From Diabrotica undecimpunctata (Eukaryota > Arthropoda > Insecta > Coleoptera > Chrysomelidae): a DNA stretch of 64,000 bases. Location: positions 73,269,186 through 73,333,185 of the forward strand of contig NC_092805.1 in assembly GCF_040954645.1 (NCBI RefSeq), read 5' to 3'. Below are positions 23,041 through 34,945 of the stretch, in pieces. A program made the position numbers and the translations under genes. The notes beneath the pieces are model-generated. The model had not been told where the DNA came from, did no database searches, and saw only the letters and a list, made by a program, of their open reading frames with translations. Each line of letters starts with the position of its first letter. Position 1 is the stretch's first letter.

Positions 23041-23616
23041 TGGGGGAGCTGGAATTCTAGGTGACATGATGTCTGAGTTTACTAGAATTGGTAGATGGTC
23101 TGACGTTATTGAATCACCTATGTGGCACCGATCGTCGAACCTGTGCATCACGCTACCAGTAACAATGATGTGGTCCGGGATGGATGCCCCATTTGCGTTC
23201 AGTAACGTCTAATCAGTGTTGGAGATTCTAATGATTGGAAGGTCTAGAAGTGTTTCCGTTAATCGGATGCCTTCAGGGTTACTTAAGTGATCTCCGAATT
23301 GGGTGTGTCTACAGTTCAGGTCGCCCATGAGGATTGCTTTATTTAGAGTAGAGAAATACTCTAAGAGTTCTAGAGGAAGCGGGCTCGCTGGATGTCTGTA
23401 GTAAGAGATTATCGTAAGGGTTTGGTTGTTGGGAAGGTGCAGATCTATTTCCAGGAAGCCCACATTGGGAGAGGGTATGTTTTGCGGAAATTTGTGGGGG
23501 GAGTGTGGTAGTCCATGTTTGATAAGGATACCATTCCCACGGGAAACCTGACATCGGTTTCGATAGATAGTTGGATATCCTGCAAAGGTCGGAGAGTAGA
23601 AAGGGATGCGCTTCAC
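23041..23616 (-). pseudogene. LINE apurinic-type endonuclease domain
   Basis: Minus-strand open stretch (135 codons to 23209, continuing to about 23041). NGILIKHGLPHSPHKF, VGFLEIDLHLPNNQTLTII, then ILMGDLNCRHTQFGD (the GDLN..H catalytic motif of the endonuclease/exonuclease/phosphatase fold), and DHIIVTGSVMHR followed by ITSDHLPI (SDH motif). It would nick target DNA for the LINE. It continues directly into the RT linker on the same strand. The 5' part of the domain is missing. Confidence 0.87.
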
Positions 23617-23754
23617 CCCACTTTGACCTCTGACGTCACAAGCCCCGTCCCCACTCCGGTCATGCCCTGGTGATCGCTAGTCGTCACCGCCAGTAATTAG
23701 CCATTTTTAAATTGAATTAATTTACGTATTATTTTTCTATTTCAACTATTATCT

Positions 23755-23910
23755 ACTAGTCGTCTCTATCTATATAAGCCAATTTTATTCCAAATTATTA
23801 AATTAATAATAATTATTAAATAAAAAATTCTGCCTTGTGTGGGACTCGAACTCTCGACCATCTGCACCGAAGCTAAGCATGCACATCGCTAAGCCAGATA
23901 GCCGTTTAAA
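23755..23910 (-). mobile_element. tRNA-derived SINE head (tRNA-like)
   Basis: On the minus strand TGGCTTAGCG (23896-23887) resembles an A box and GAGTTCGAGTCCC (23853-23841) is a good B box, about 35 bases apart, as in RNA polymerase III tRNA promoters. The acceptor and T stems do not pair properly, so this is not a working tRNA gene. An AT-rich tail (TAATAATTATTATTAATT) follows on the minus strand, as in SINEs. Confidence 0.55.
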
Positions 23911-23989
23911 ATTTACCCACAATAATCTGTATAAAAAAAAGTATAGTGCATATTGAATAATCGAAATAAAGAACATGATACACAACAAT

Positions 23990-24120
23990 TATCGTAGAGC
24001 AAACTGGCCACTCTTCAAATCATACATCACAAACAACATTCCCGAGTTAGGTGAACTCGATGCAACATATAAGAACATGATACACAACAATAATAAAGGT
24101 GAGAGGATAAAAGGAACCTA
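23990..24120 (+). pseudogene. Short LINE fragment related to the linker of the LINE at 21500-23616
   Basis: TATCGTAGAGCAAACTGGCC, followed by CACTCTTCAAATCATACATC, also occurs (reverse complement) at about 22983-23036. It reads RANWPLFKSYIT, then NNIPELGELDATYKNM, matching the endonuclease-RT linker. A 21-base direct repeat (AAGAACATGATACACAACAAT, less its final T) occurs at 23969-23989 and 24071-24091. Confidence 0.65.
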
Positions 24121-24890
24121 ATACGTTACCATCCTTAGTTTTCTAAACACATAAGGCGTATAGCTTGCTGCGTATTTACATAAAAAAACACGTGTTAAAC
24201 AGGAAATATTATGCAGCTTATATAATATCTCAAAAATGCGTCTGTGTGATTAATTAATGGGATAGCTTAGTCACCGGAAAACAGATAGATCTATCGTATC
24301 TTACTTATTAACTAGGTTTGTTATTTCTCTTATCTATGGACCACTATTAAAAAAATCTAATCATCAGTAAAACTTGCGTAAAATTTTCAGTGATATTTTT
24401 GGCAGGCTGCATATTTTCTAATAATTACCATTTAAACATCGAAAATCGAAAAATTAGTATAGGCGTTCAAAAAAACCCGAAAATTATTGTTTACCGTCGG
24501 TTAGATAGTGATCTCTAATATGTTTACTACAACTTGAGTATACATGGTGTTATTAAAATTTACATGAATAGAAAGATAATATTTTTTATTGAAAAAATAC
24601 ACAAAGGTTGTGCATTAAAATCATATGAGTTATTATTTAAAATTTTTTACATCTCTTTTCAAGACCTACCCAGGAGGCAATAAGTCAACATTCTGTGACA
24701 TATTCAAGAATATGCCATAGAATATTGGCGTATTGGAAATGTTTTAAGGTCTCGTTAAGATTCCCTGCCACATGTCTTAATATACAGAGCTTAGAAAGGC
24801 ATAAGACATGCCTACGTTGTAAGTATTTTGTTATCATCCGTGCTTTGTTTATTTAGAAATTACATATAAGTAGTGTGGGCTCATTCAATA
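24121..24890. other. AT-rich interval without a recognised gene
   Basis: No supported coding or structural feature. Part of it may belong to the mariner relic that follows. Confidence 0.5.
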
Positions 24891-24894
24891 TCTT

Positions 24895-25140
24895 CTACTG
24901 ATCTGCAGACTATCTTTTGTTTCAAGAGCCTGCACGAACCCTAGATCTTAACTTAATAAGAACAGTTCATTAATTTGCCAGTGACTCATAACAGATATCT
25001 TTTGGTGATTTGAATGAGCATCTTTTAAGATGTTTATTATACACAGAGTTGGCCAGAATTTAGTTCAATGGCTACTACTTTGGGATAGTCTACCACTGAC
25101 TAATAATACTGACTCATATTGTAGGACAAGTATCAAAGAT
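24895..25140 (+). pseudogene. Tc1/mariner transposase C-terminus, decayed
   Basis: EPARTLDLNLIRTVH resembles the SPDLNPIE.LW motif of Tc1/mariner transposases. It is followed by FGDLNEHLL and further helical sequence reaching HIVGQVSKIKAF, with stops. The rest of the transposase and the inverted repeats are not visible. Recognition rests on one motif, so moderate at best. Confidence 0.4.
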
Positions 25141-25359
25141 TAAAGCATTTTTTACACCGAAACATGCAAATATTCTTCGTAAACAAAACGTGGGAAGAAA
25201 ACATGTAAATACAGACTATGTAAAAGTACAGTAGCTCTGAAATATTTTTTAACATTGAAAATAAGATTACATTCTAAAATTTTGAATATTATCACTGTTA
25301 ATTTGAATGATAAATTTTTAAAACAATTTTAATAACAGTAAAAAAGGAATTAGCGAGGC

Positions 25360-25660
25360 ATTTTTATGATTTGAATGTCGAATTTCGTATCTTTCAGTTG
25401 TATGTAAGCATTGGAACTGATCACATTTTCAATTTGTTCTAACAACTTTGCCATATTGACATCTGCACTAGTTGTGGTCGAAATAGGATGATTGAAATTT
25501 TCATTTAAAGCCACAATACGGATTCTGTCACCCTTTTTGTAGTCAATTTGCTTTTTTATATCGTTAAGAGCAGACTCGTAATTTATTTTTCAAAGAGTAT
25601 TGATCAAGGGTACCACCTTCATAGTTTGTGCAGCATAGTTGGAAAGAATTGATTATTAGA
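25360..25660 (-). pseudogene. Diverged N-terminal fragment of a second family B polymerase
   Basis: Minus strand: FQLCCTNYEGGTLDQYSL, ESALNDIKKQIDYKKGDRIR, VALNENFNHPIST and DTKFDIQIIKM correspond to the N-terminus of the polymerase at 29183 and 61702 (FQLSCEQHTGGSLSH, ENALNDAKKQ, AHNDNFNHSIST, DTKFDIQIFKM). Divergence is clearly higher than between the other two copies. It lies just after the end of the 25805-29183 polymerase in the same orientation, so this is a tandem pair, the second truncated. Confidence 0.75.
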
Positions 25661-25804
25661 TTATTATTATTACATAGATGGGCATTGAATTTTTTAATTT
25701 CTCGCTGGTTTATAACATTTACCGACCACATCTTGGCACGTCTGTACTCTATGAGTATTCAACTGTAAATGAAGAGATTTCGACGTGTGACACACTATTA
25801 AAAA

Positions 25805-28800
25805 CAATCTAAGAGGCCTTGTAGCCTAGAGGCAGGGTATCCATAAAATCATCATTATGTACAATCTTCCGTTTTTTGAATTCCATCTTGAATGCCTTCG
25901 ATATCCTTTTCCTCGTCACTATGTCTTTAGTGTGGACATCGTGACCTATTTGATCATACTGTAAAGTGATTTTCTTGGAGGGAACGTGTATGATATCATT
26001 CATCATTGAGCCATTGAGTACTAGGCTGTTTTCATAGTTTAAAGTGAAGCCTTTGATTTTAGTAACCTCTTTACCCATGGCTGTTTTGTAGTAATAACTT
26101 TTTGGTCCAGTAGCCTGCCATTCTACAATATAATCATCTGACCCAAGCTCATCGTTCCAATCGCCCAACATTTCACCTGTTTCGACAGTGTTTAGTCCAT
26201 CATCAATATAAACAATGGAGTCTGTGTCGACATAAGCTACAGCTTCTCCTAGGGTATCAATCATATTGTACAGTCTTAGACGAGCGTTACTTGTTGTAAA
26301 TAAAGCCACAAAAATATTTGTAGATGTGGGGTCTTCTACAAATACGTCCTTGTAATCATATGAGCTTAGACTATGTGATCGTTAACAAATATCACATTAG
26401 TTATGTTGATTTTATCATCGAGCAATATTCCGTACCATCTTTTGAGGTCCACAATATACTCTGTCTGTTTCATATTCATTCTTTGCCCAAACTTACCCCA
26501 TAGGCTATTCAGACATATTTTAACGACTGCTCGTTTACGAAGATTTGGAACTATTTTCTCTTAAGTCTATACCCAACTGTTCTTTAACTGTTCGTACATA
26601 TTCTTCATTTGAGAGATATGTATGTGGACTAGTTTCTAATTTTATTTTCATAAAATCTTCGACATAGCCCTTAAATAAATCCGTCGAAGTTTATTCAAAA
26701 TTCCATACCTCGAACACTACCAACATTTTACACCCCTTTTCTATGGCTTTATTGATCTCTAGAGTTGTCCACGTACCTTTTAATGCACGTTCTGAGTCAT
26801 CATGATCACAATTTTTGCAGTCTTCCAACACGCATTGATTACACAGTCAGTTTTGAGAGGTAGGACAGGGTGATATAAGTCGGTAGGTGGCAGTATTTGG
26901 CAATGTACTGGGCGAAACCACCAGGGGTCGTATAATTCGTAGCGGTCATAATACTGTACGGTTGGATACAGTGATACAATATCTATATATCTAAGCTTTT
27001 TGCCACATTTAGCTTTATGGCGTTTGTTTGTCCTCCAAAGAATGCTTCACGAGGCTTTAAAGGTTCAACAATTTGAGAGTTCAGTGCCTTTTTACATTCT
27101 TTTGATTTTAACCATTCACATTCCCACATTTCCACTATGTTGTAACCGGCGTCTTTTATCTGTGAGGCTCACCGTATAGTTCTTTCGTATAAGTCACTCA
27201 TTGTATCGTTATTAATGTGGTTAACTGTATTGGGAGCAAAACACTCTGGGTGGCCATGCCAGAAACAGCCGTGGTACTGGTACACAGTATTTGTGGAGGA
27301 GTCATAGCCATCTACTTAAGCACCGCAAATTGTCACTTCTCCACCATTAAGAGCATGCTGTACGTCTGGAAACTGGCTCAGCCATTTTATCGATGCCAGG
27401 CTATACGTCTCCTTTATGTCCTGTTTTACAACCCCAATAGTGTTTGGTTGCAGATATTTGGACCTATATATAGCCATACAAACACCGGCAATTGTCAGAT
27501 ATTGAAATGTGTCTATGTTAGCGATCCCCAAAAATTCCTTGCGAAACTCCAAACATCCACGTCTTAAAATATTAACATCCGAATCACAGTAAGCATGTAG
27601 TGCCCTCTAAAAATCCATCGTGTCATTTAAGAAACTCTTTCCTTTGTTTAGGTTCCATTGTGTACTTAACATCTGGTAAACATCCTTTATAAAACTAATT
27701 TTCGGGAGTATTGAAAAAGTGAGGAAAATATCCCTTTTTAGACTCTGTCAGGCCAAACGTTTTCGGAAAATTTGCCAGAGGACCAATCACGAAATTAGAA
27801 CTGTCTATTATTTTCAATTTAAGAGCCTCGACTTCCAAAAGCATCAGTTTTGACCCGTTGTAGATGGTGTACGGCTTTATCGTATTTTCTACACAGTATT
27901 TTAAAATAAAATACGAATCGTAACCCTTAGTTTAGCTTCGTAACCGAAAAATAAATACTTTTCTGTATATGTGCAACGATTTATGGGGCTGTTAGAGAGT
28001 CCGTTGCATTGGCATGGATCTTGACATGTAACAGTTGTTTTATAATGCTTCCGACAACCCATATTTTCTTCATTACTACGACTATTACATAAGCACGGTA
28101 CTTCGCAAAATCCTCCTTTGGCGGGTTTTTTCATCATGTAACATTGATGCGTAGCTATTTCTACAAATGTGTTACAATTCCTGCACATCGAGTAGCCACA
28201 TTCATGCTGTTTTTCCCTCTTACACAGCTTATTACAAGTGGTACATTTAAATACTTCTTTGCAATTTTCTGTGTGTTTGTCCAAACAATCTTTATTAAAA
28301 CAAAATCTATTCCAAAGTTCAAAGTAGATTTTATTTTGCGTAGCCAAGTCATGTTCAGGTTGTTTACAAATCGTACACTTTGATAAGCGTTGTCGCACTT
28401 GCTGCAGTAGTTGGTACCGTGTAGACCCTTTAAATTATTTATAACATCGAAGTGGTTTTTATATTTGTAGAGGTATAGTTTATCAGGTTTATCATCACTT
28501 TCGTCTATTATTGTATTAAAATTTTCTGCACATATAATTTTTATTTGAACATCCAAAAGCTTCGCAGCCTGTTTAAAATCGGAGAGCGTGAAACCCTCGT
28601 CATAGTAACCACCCAAGAGGTTGCAAAGTTTTTCAGCCGAAACAGTCTGCAGTGTTCGTCCATCGCGTATGCTCCGAGTATCCCTTTTGATCAATTTGTA
28701 CCCCAAAATCTCTGTTGTGACGTATGTAAGAGCAGTTACGATTGCTCGGGCCCCACAAAGATTATCAGTATTAACAATCCGTGTAATGCTCTTTTTGGTT

Positions 28801-29183
28801 CGACGATCCTCTGACAAATCTATCATTCTACGACGACCGCTACTCCTAAGCATCTTAAAGATTTGGATATCGAATTTTGTGTCAGCCAAAAGAACAGTAT
28901 TGTTAGATGTTAGTATATTTTCAAGTTGCTGCAATAAATTGTCCATATTGTCTTCTGTGGTTACTTTTGTCGATATCGAATGATTGAAATTGTCATTGTG
29001 GGCAATTATGTGAATTTTATCACCTTTTTTGTAGCCACCCTGTTTCTTTGCATCATTCAGTGCATTTTCCAATAGATTTTTCAAATTCAATTCGCCATGA
29101 CTAAGAGAACCCCCTGTATGCTGCTCGCAAGAGAGCTGGAAACTATGTAGGTACGCATAAAATGTAGTTATGAACCTACGCAT
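25805..29183 (-). pseudogene. Protein-primed family B DNA polymerase (Maverick/Polinton type)
   Basis: Starts ATG at 29183 (MRRFITTFYAYLHSFQLSCE). An N-terminal region of about 300 residues includes NTDNLCGARAIVTALTYV. Then comes a Cys/His-rich stretch (CTICKQPEHDL, CFNKDCLDKHTENC, CTTCNKLCKREKQHECGY). Exonuclease I motif region near 27930 (YLFFGYEAKL; FDYEA in the right copy). The middle part is recognisable in mixed frames: ALHAYCDSDVNILRRGC (about 27580), NTVYQYHGCFWHGHPEC (27250), CNQCVLEDCKNCDHDDS (26830). The C-terminal palm has GEAVAYVDTDSIVY (about 26230, catalytic DTDS) and KIKGFTLNY, ending PLGYKAS at 25809. Many frame breaks. Capsid, integrase, protease and ATPase genes of a full Polinton are not seen here. 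Confidence 0.87.
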
Positions 29184-30529
29184 TAAAAACTTTAATGATC
29201 AATTGTGGACCATTTCAAAAAATTATTCAAAAAATAAACGTGATAACCAAAAATTTTTAAAATTATTTAAAGTATAAAAGTTAAAAAAATTTCCAAAATT
29301 TTTTTCAAAAAAACGTGTACAAATTCAAAATTGAAAATGCAATATCTATTTTTCAAAAATTCAAAAATTTTGCAAACTTACCGCAAGAGCAGATCAGAGA
29401 GCACGTCTTAACGCCAAAGCTGACGGATAAGAAATGAGAGTAAATCATCTTTTGCGTGTCGTAAGGCCGTAGCGTCCTCCTGGTTTTCAGGGGTTTCTGG
29501 ACGATCTACGACCGCCGCTCTTGAACAGGATCTCAAGTTTCGAGAGTCCATCATCGTTTCGTGGAGTTAAATTGGGATTCCGTCCTCTACGGGTGAGAAG
29601 CTCCGCCGAGCCTCTGTGGTAGGTGAGGGGACACCGGCAAACAAAATTCTTCAAAAACAGTTCGAGCTTTCTTACAGACAATATTCTTACAATGACTTAA
29701 TATTTGTGTTAAAATTTTGATGCGTAGTGTATGTCTCAAATTCCACAGAGATGTCGGTCTTCTCACTTCGTGTAGCCGCGTTCCCTCTCCTCGAGAGAGG
29801 TACAAGAATGCCGGCAATGTCGACTCTTCCTGCTGCCTGTCGCTTCGTGTTGCTACCTTTCGCTAACAGTAATTCCTATAGTTACTATTTGCATAAGGTT
29901 TCTGGAGACGAAGTGTTATTGCAGCTCAACCTGATCGGAAAAGCAATTACAAGTCCCCGTCGGGGCTTTCATTCGCTCTTTACCGTGACAGGCCCAAATA
30001 ACGCTGTGGTCAGTTCGACACAATTTGAAATAGTTCTAAGATCAATGTCTTTTCTATCTCAGAAAGTCGTGTTCTACTGCCAGGAAGCGTTTTTGTAGTC
30101 GACACGCCGGTTCTCGTACTCTTGATAATTAAACTTCTAAATTGCATAATTATTCTTGGATTCGACGTCTTCGACGATAGCAGGATATTGGTTAAATAAT
30201 AAAACTTAAAGTAGCATGGTAGCACACCGAGCCAACAAGGTCTAACTAGGCTTGTAATGTATGACGACTGGATCCCGATCGAAAGATGTGCTGGTCTTTT
30301 ATACACATTGTGTTTGAGAATTTGCAGCAATCTTCCGCCGAGAGGCCAATGACAGCGTAGTTAATAACATGCGCTGTGATTGGCCGGCCAAAGTAACAAT
30401 CTTTGTCGTGATTGGTTACCTTGGCGACATGCGGACCTTTTATACGTTTCCACCCTAGGTCACGTGACCCACGCTATAACTTCAAATAATAATAATAATA
30501 GCACTGCTTGAGAAAATATGGAAAACTAT
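29184..30529 (-). other. 5' region of the left polymerase element
   Basis: 29200-29460 matches the reverse complement of 61430-61700, including a splice-donor-like CTCTTGCG|GTAAGT (29381 on the minus strand). 30390-30529 matches the reverse complement of 60876-60985 (GGTCACGTGACCCACGCTAT). The piece between (about 29470-30385) is GC-richer and differs from the right copy. Whether it is leader, internal promoter or a different terminal module is unknown. No gene is supported. Confidence 0.55.
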
Positions 30530-30838
30530 TGTTACGATAATTATGGCGTTTAAAACTAAATATATTATGACTAATTCTGTTTTTGTTCTAGTTTGTTTAC
30601 CAGAAACCTCTAGACCCGAATTAAGATGAGTCATCCACGACTTGAGGTTTTTAAACAGTTGAAAAACTAGTTTTAGCCGAAGACCGCCTTCGCCAAAATA
30701 CCAGTCTATTCGATGGAGTTCCCGTTATTCTTGTCAACACCACCAACAACCGGTCTTCCCCAATGTTCGAGTAAATTCATGTCTGCTATAGGGAATTCCG
30801 AAACTAACGGAGTTTTATATAAAAAGAGAAATTTTGTT
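30530..30838 (+). repeat. Gypsy-1 5' LTR, first part
   Basis: Matches 39280-39588 with few changes. Ends at TTTTGTT, repeated at 34891-34897 as the LINE target duplication. Confidence 0.9.
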
Positions 30839-31189
30839 TTTTTTTTATTTATTTATTAACGGGATACCACCCAATTTAATATATACACAAAGTATTAAAA
30901 GTATTAACTAGTGATACAATAATTATAAAGATATAGTAAATATGTATAAAAAGAATTGGCGATGCAGCTATATAGAAAAAAAACAAATATTAAAATTATA
31001 TAAAGCACATAGCAAATATAAATCACATAAAATTACAAATTTTTTTTAAACACATTCTACAGACATTTTCCGAAGCGCACAGCAACAAATCAAAGTCTAT
31101 TCTATTTCCATTTAGAATGATTCTACTCAGTGGAGAATGCCTACCAAAGTTAGAGCGATGAAATTTAATTGCAAAATTATGAGATGTAA

Positions 31190-33820
31190 CTAGTAACTAG
31201 ATCTAGTAACTCTAGAGGGAACATTAAAGTCAATTAGAGACAGTAGATCATTGCAATTAATTTTTGAATTCAGTAGTTTATGAAGAAACAAAACATCAGC
31301 ATACATCCGTTTGGAAGATAGCCTAGGAAGGTTTAATGTATTTCTAATTTCTGAGTAGGAATGGTCGCTTAAAGGTTTGTGTAATTTAAAACTTAAGTAC
31401 CTAATTAATTTATTTTGGACTTTTTCAAGCTTGGCTATATGGACTTCATAAGTGGGTGACCAAACGACTGAGCAATACTCAAGAACAGATCTAACTAGGG
31501 AAATGTAAATCAGTCTGATGGAATTAATGTTATGCAAACATCTAGAGGTTCTAATAATGAAGCCTAACATTTTAAATGCCTGGTTATTCACATAATCAAA
31601 ATGAGCGCAAAAATTTAGTTTGGAATCTAATTGAACACCTAGATCTCTTACAGTTGAGACAGCCTTTAGTGGTTCTTCAGCTAATTTGTAATTATAAGAG
31701 AGGTTGTTAATTCTTCTACAGAAACTAATAAAGTGACATTTTCCAACATTAATGCTGATTTGGTTCCAATTGCACCATGCCATAATTTTGTTAATATCAA
31801 TTTGGAGTTTTTCACAATCTGAGACGTCTTCGATAATTCTCTAGATTTTCAAATCATCAGCAAATAGCAAAAATTTAGAGTTAATTTGAGATTTAATGTC
31901 ATTAACAAATATATTAAAAAGGAAAGGCCCTAAGTGGCTTCCTTGTGGAACACCAGATGTTACGGAGATCTCACTAGATTGAAAGTGTTTAATTTTAACA
32001 AGTTGTATTCTGCTAGTTAGGTAACTACATAACCAGTTATACAGATTGCCTGTAAATCCAATAGTTTTAAGCTTGGTACACAACAATTTATGATTCACAG
32101 TGTCAAATGCTTTGGAGAAATCTGTATAAATAGCATCCACCTGTAGTCTCCTTTCCAAAGCATCAGGTAGAAGTTGATCTACCTGAAAGAAAACCATGTT
32201 GCTCTTCAATTAGTACATTGCATAAAGGTGTTTTAATAGAGTAACATATTATACTCTCTAGTATTTTAGGAATAGAAGAAAGAATGCTTATTGGTCTGTA
32301 GTTAGCTATGTTACTCCTGTCACCTGATTTATGAATAGGAACAATAGAACTAGATTTCCACAAACTTGGACAAATACCTGAATCAAGTGAATGAGAAAAC
32401 AGAAAATATAAGGGATGGGTTAAAGTACATCTACATTTTTTTAATAGTATGGGTGGAATTCCATCTGGCCCAGAGCCCTTATAAATGTCTAAATTGGGTA
32501 ATTTTTCAAATATGATTTCAATAGATACATTACAAGAATTTAGACTCACTGTTTTCTCATACTCTAAGATGGGCTGTATTAAATCATCATTTGCTCTGTA
32601 AATATTTTGAAAGCATTGCGCAAAGCTATTAACGATATCCGCACCATTATTAAGGATTGTGTTTCCAAAAAAACATTGTGTTTGGTAGACCATTATTTTT
32701 GCGTTTGCTGTTAACAAAATTCCAAAAATGCTTTACGTTTGAACTAATTCTAGATTCAGTTTGACTTGTCTTTGCATTTGGTTCTCAAGGAAGAGAAAAG
32801 TAGATAATCGTCCCAAGAATTTGTTTGTTTATATATGTTATGAGCAATTTTTTTCCTAAATATTAATCATTTTAGGTCATTAGTCATCCAACGAGGAAAT
32901 TTGGGGTTTTTTAATCTTGTACGTGGTATTGAACAATTGACACCAAACTGCAATATGGAGTTGAACAGTTCCGTGGCTTCGTTAATATCTCTGCAAATAC
33001 TTAAAACGTTCTCCCAGGAGATACTAGCAAGATACATATTAAGAGCAACATAGTCTCCTCTACTAAAATTGAAGGCAAAACTATTATATTGAAGCTCGGG
33101 CATATTATCTTTTATAGCTAAAGAAATTGATAACGCAGGATGATAACGATCACAAGGCAATAAATAATCGTTAGCAATTTCAACTGTTACATTTTCATTA
33201 TCATTTGCAAAAACTAGGTCAAGTAAAACTCCGTTGCAATTTGTGATTTGATTGAGCTGAAATAGGTTATGAAATGCAAAAGTATCAACTAAAGTATCAG
33301 TAGCAGTGTTACTATTATTACTAAGGACACCTCTTTCATCATGGTACCATTCGCTGTTTGGCAGATTGTAGTCTCCTGTTAGAATGAACTTGTGTTCAGG
33401 AAAATTGTTACAGACAGATTCTATACTAATACAATGATTCTCATGGCATATTAAGGCTGAATTAGGCGGAAGATAAACTGTACCAAGTATATAGCATTGA
33501 TTCAGAGTGCAAACTCGACAAACAGTTCCTCCAAGTGAACATGTGGTAATAGAATAGACCTCGATGAGTAACATTCTTTAACTGCAATAAGGACACCCCC
33601 TCCAATTACTTTAACACTAGTTAATGGAGAGCGGTCCTTTCGATATATATTAAAATCTAAAAGTCCCAATTCGTCACTACTGATACCATCACACAACCAC
33701 GACTCAGTAAATATAAGCACATCATAGTCAGTTGTAGCAGCACTTTCTTCAAGAGCACCAAGCTTAGTTCTTATTCCTCTAACATTCTGATAATATACTG
33801 TTAGTTCATTAGACACAATG
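31190..33820 (-). pseudogene. LINE ORF2: endonuclease and reverse transcriptase
   Basis: Endonuclease: YYQNVRGIRTKLGALEE (about 33790), TESWL (catalytic Glu), GGGVLIAVKE, and after a shift near 33540 ILTGDYNLPNSEW, then DLVFAND and YHPALSI. A gap in the frame near 32800 precedes the RT: GSGPDGIPPILLKKC (32500), YRPISILSSIPKILE, FLSGRSTST, TDFSKAFDTVNHKLL (32110), SGVPQGSHLGPFLFNIFVND (31950) and FLLFADDLKI (31865, catalytic). The thumb reads VRDLGVQLDSKLNFCAHF, LVRSVLEYCSVVWSP and ends VPSRVTRSSY near 31190. Breaks are at about 33540, 32750, 32190 and 31830. Most catalytic residues are intact. Confidence 0.9.
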
Positions 33821-34563
33821 TGGGAGGTACCCCTGGAATTGTTTTTTTTCTGGATTACTATTTTTGGTACGCCACGAATGTACCTAATGGTAAGATTTTC
33901 TTCACCTTTTGAAACCCTATCTGCCAAATTAGTACGAAGTTCACTAAGGTATTTTCTCTGTAGATAGATGGAATCGGAGCTAATCTTAATATTGGATGCA
34001 GCAAGTTTATTTTTATTTTTTAAAATTGATAGTGCTATTCTTATTTTCAAGAACTACTTTAAGTGGACGTGAAATATTATTCTTGATATTACCAAGTCTA
34101 ATTACTTTTTTAACTTGAATATTGGGATTGATCACGCTTATAGATTGTTTAACTTTCTTCATATCTTCTTCAATTCTTGCTGGTGCTGTGCTAGAGTTGG
34201 TTTCATGGAGGTTATAAATAATAATATTATTTTCACGGAATTTACGTTCCTCCACTTCCTGGATGATGGTGTCAAGATCTGTGGCTTTGTTATCTCTAGG
34301 CAGTTCTAGTGAGCTAATTTTATCAATAAGTTGTTCCACCTTTTGTTCAAGAGAACTGATTTGCTTCTTCATCATAGGAATCATTTTAATACCCTCCTCA
34401 CAGGATTCGCAAAAAGTTTAAGGACTCTTCTACCCTTCAACTCCAACACCCTGATTTCTGATGCTGTCAGATTGGCACATTGATGATGAATATTCTGATT
34501 GCAACCATCACAAACCCAATATTCACCACCCTTGACATCCAACAAACATTTTGTGCATGACAT
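33820..34563 (-). pseudogene. LINE ORF1: zinc finger, coiled coil and RNA-binding protein
   Basis: Starts MSCTKC (34563). PHD-like finger CTKC..., then YWVCDGCNQNIHHQCANL; the last CxxC (CESC) reads after a one-base shift near 34420. Then coiled coil MIPMMKKQISSLEQKVEQL and an RRM-like RENNIIIYNLHE (34240) to VIRLGNI. A second shift near 34010 leads to a conserved tail QRKYLSELRTNLADRVSKGE and LTIRYIRGVPKIV. Such ORF1 proteins coat LINE RNA. The frame then runs into ORF2. Confidence 0.78.
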
Positions 34564-34890
34564 ATTTAAAAATTTTAAAATTTTTTAGATCAAGTACTGG
34601 CCTATCTTCTAAATATATTATTTGTAGAAGTACTGATAACTTTTTATGAAGAGTACTTAAGTTTTTGTTGAACTCAATTAGGAGAATATGTGCTTCTAAT
34701 TGCAAATAAATGCAATTTCTGGAACATTCACTAATAAATATGAAAAATAACTTACAGATTAATAGGGTCTGAACTTTTACGAGTTTTTTGATACCAAACA
34801 ACACATTAATCACTAATAAATATCACTTAAATTGTACACCATTAACAGAGCAGAAAAATATGTGCTTACGCCAGTAAATATTGTGGAGGC

Positions 34891-34945
34891 TTTTGTTGGG
34901 AAGAGAACAGTTAATATCTGAAGATCGCGCGCCGCGTTTAAATTG
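34891..34945 (+). repeat. Gypsy-1 5' LTR, second part, truncated
   Basis: TTGGGAAGAGAACAGTTAAT, then ATCTGAAGATC and GCGCCGCGTTTAAATTG, matches 39588-39637 of the right LTR, then jumps directly into RT coding sequence. The remaining ~140 bp of LTR plus leader, gag and protease are absent. Confidence 0.85.

Larger units (their letters stand above)
30839..34890 (-). mobile_element. Near-full-length CR1/Jockey-like LINE
   Basis: Inserted in the Gypsy-1 5' LTR on the minus strand. TTTTGTT flanks it on both sides (30832-30838 and 34891-34897). The 3' end is an A-rich tail (AATAAATAAATAAAAAA on the minus strand). It holds ORF1 (zinc finger, coiled coil, RNA-binding-like) and ORF2 (endonuclease, RT), with a handful of frame breaks. 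Confidence 0.88.

Noticed and set aside
23829..23906. Functional tRNA gene
   Set aside because: A and B boxes are present but acceptor and T stems do not pair, and an AT-rich tail follows, so it was called a SINE head.
31845..31870. CTGATGATTTGAAAA on the minus strand resembling a hammerhead core
   Set aside because: It is the FADD codon region of the LINE RT and has no stem II.
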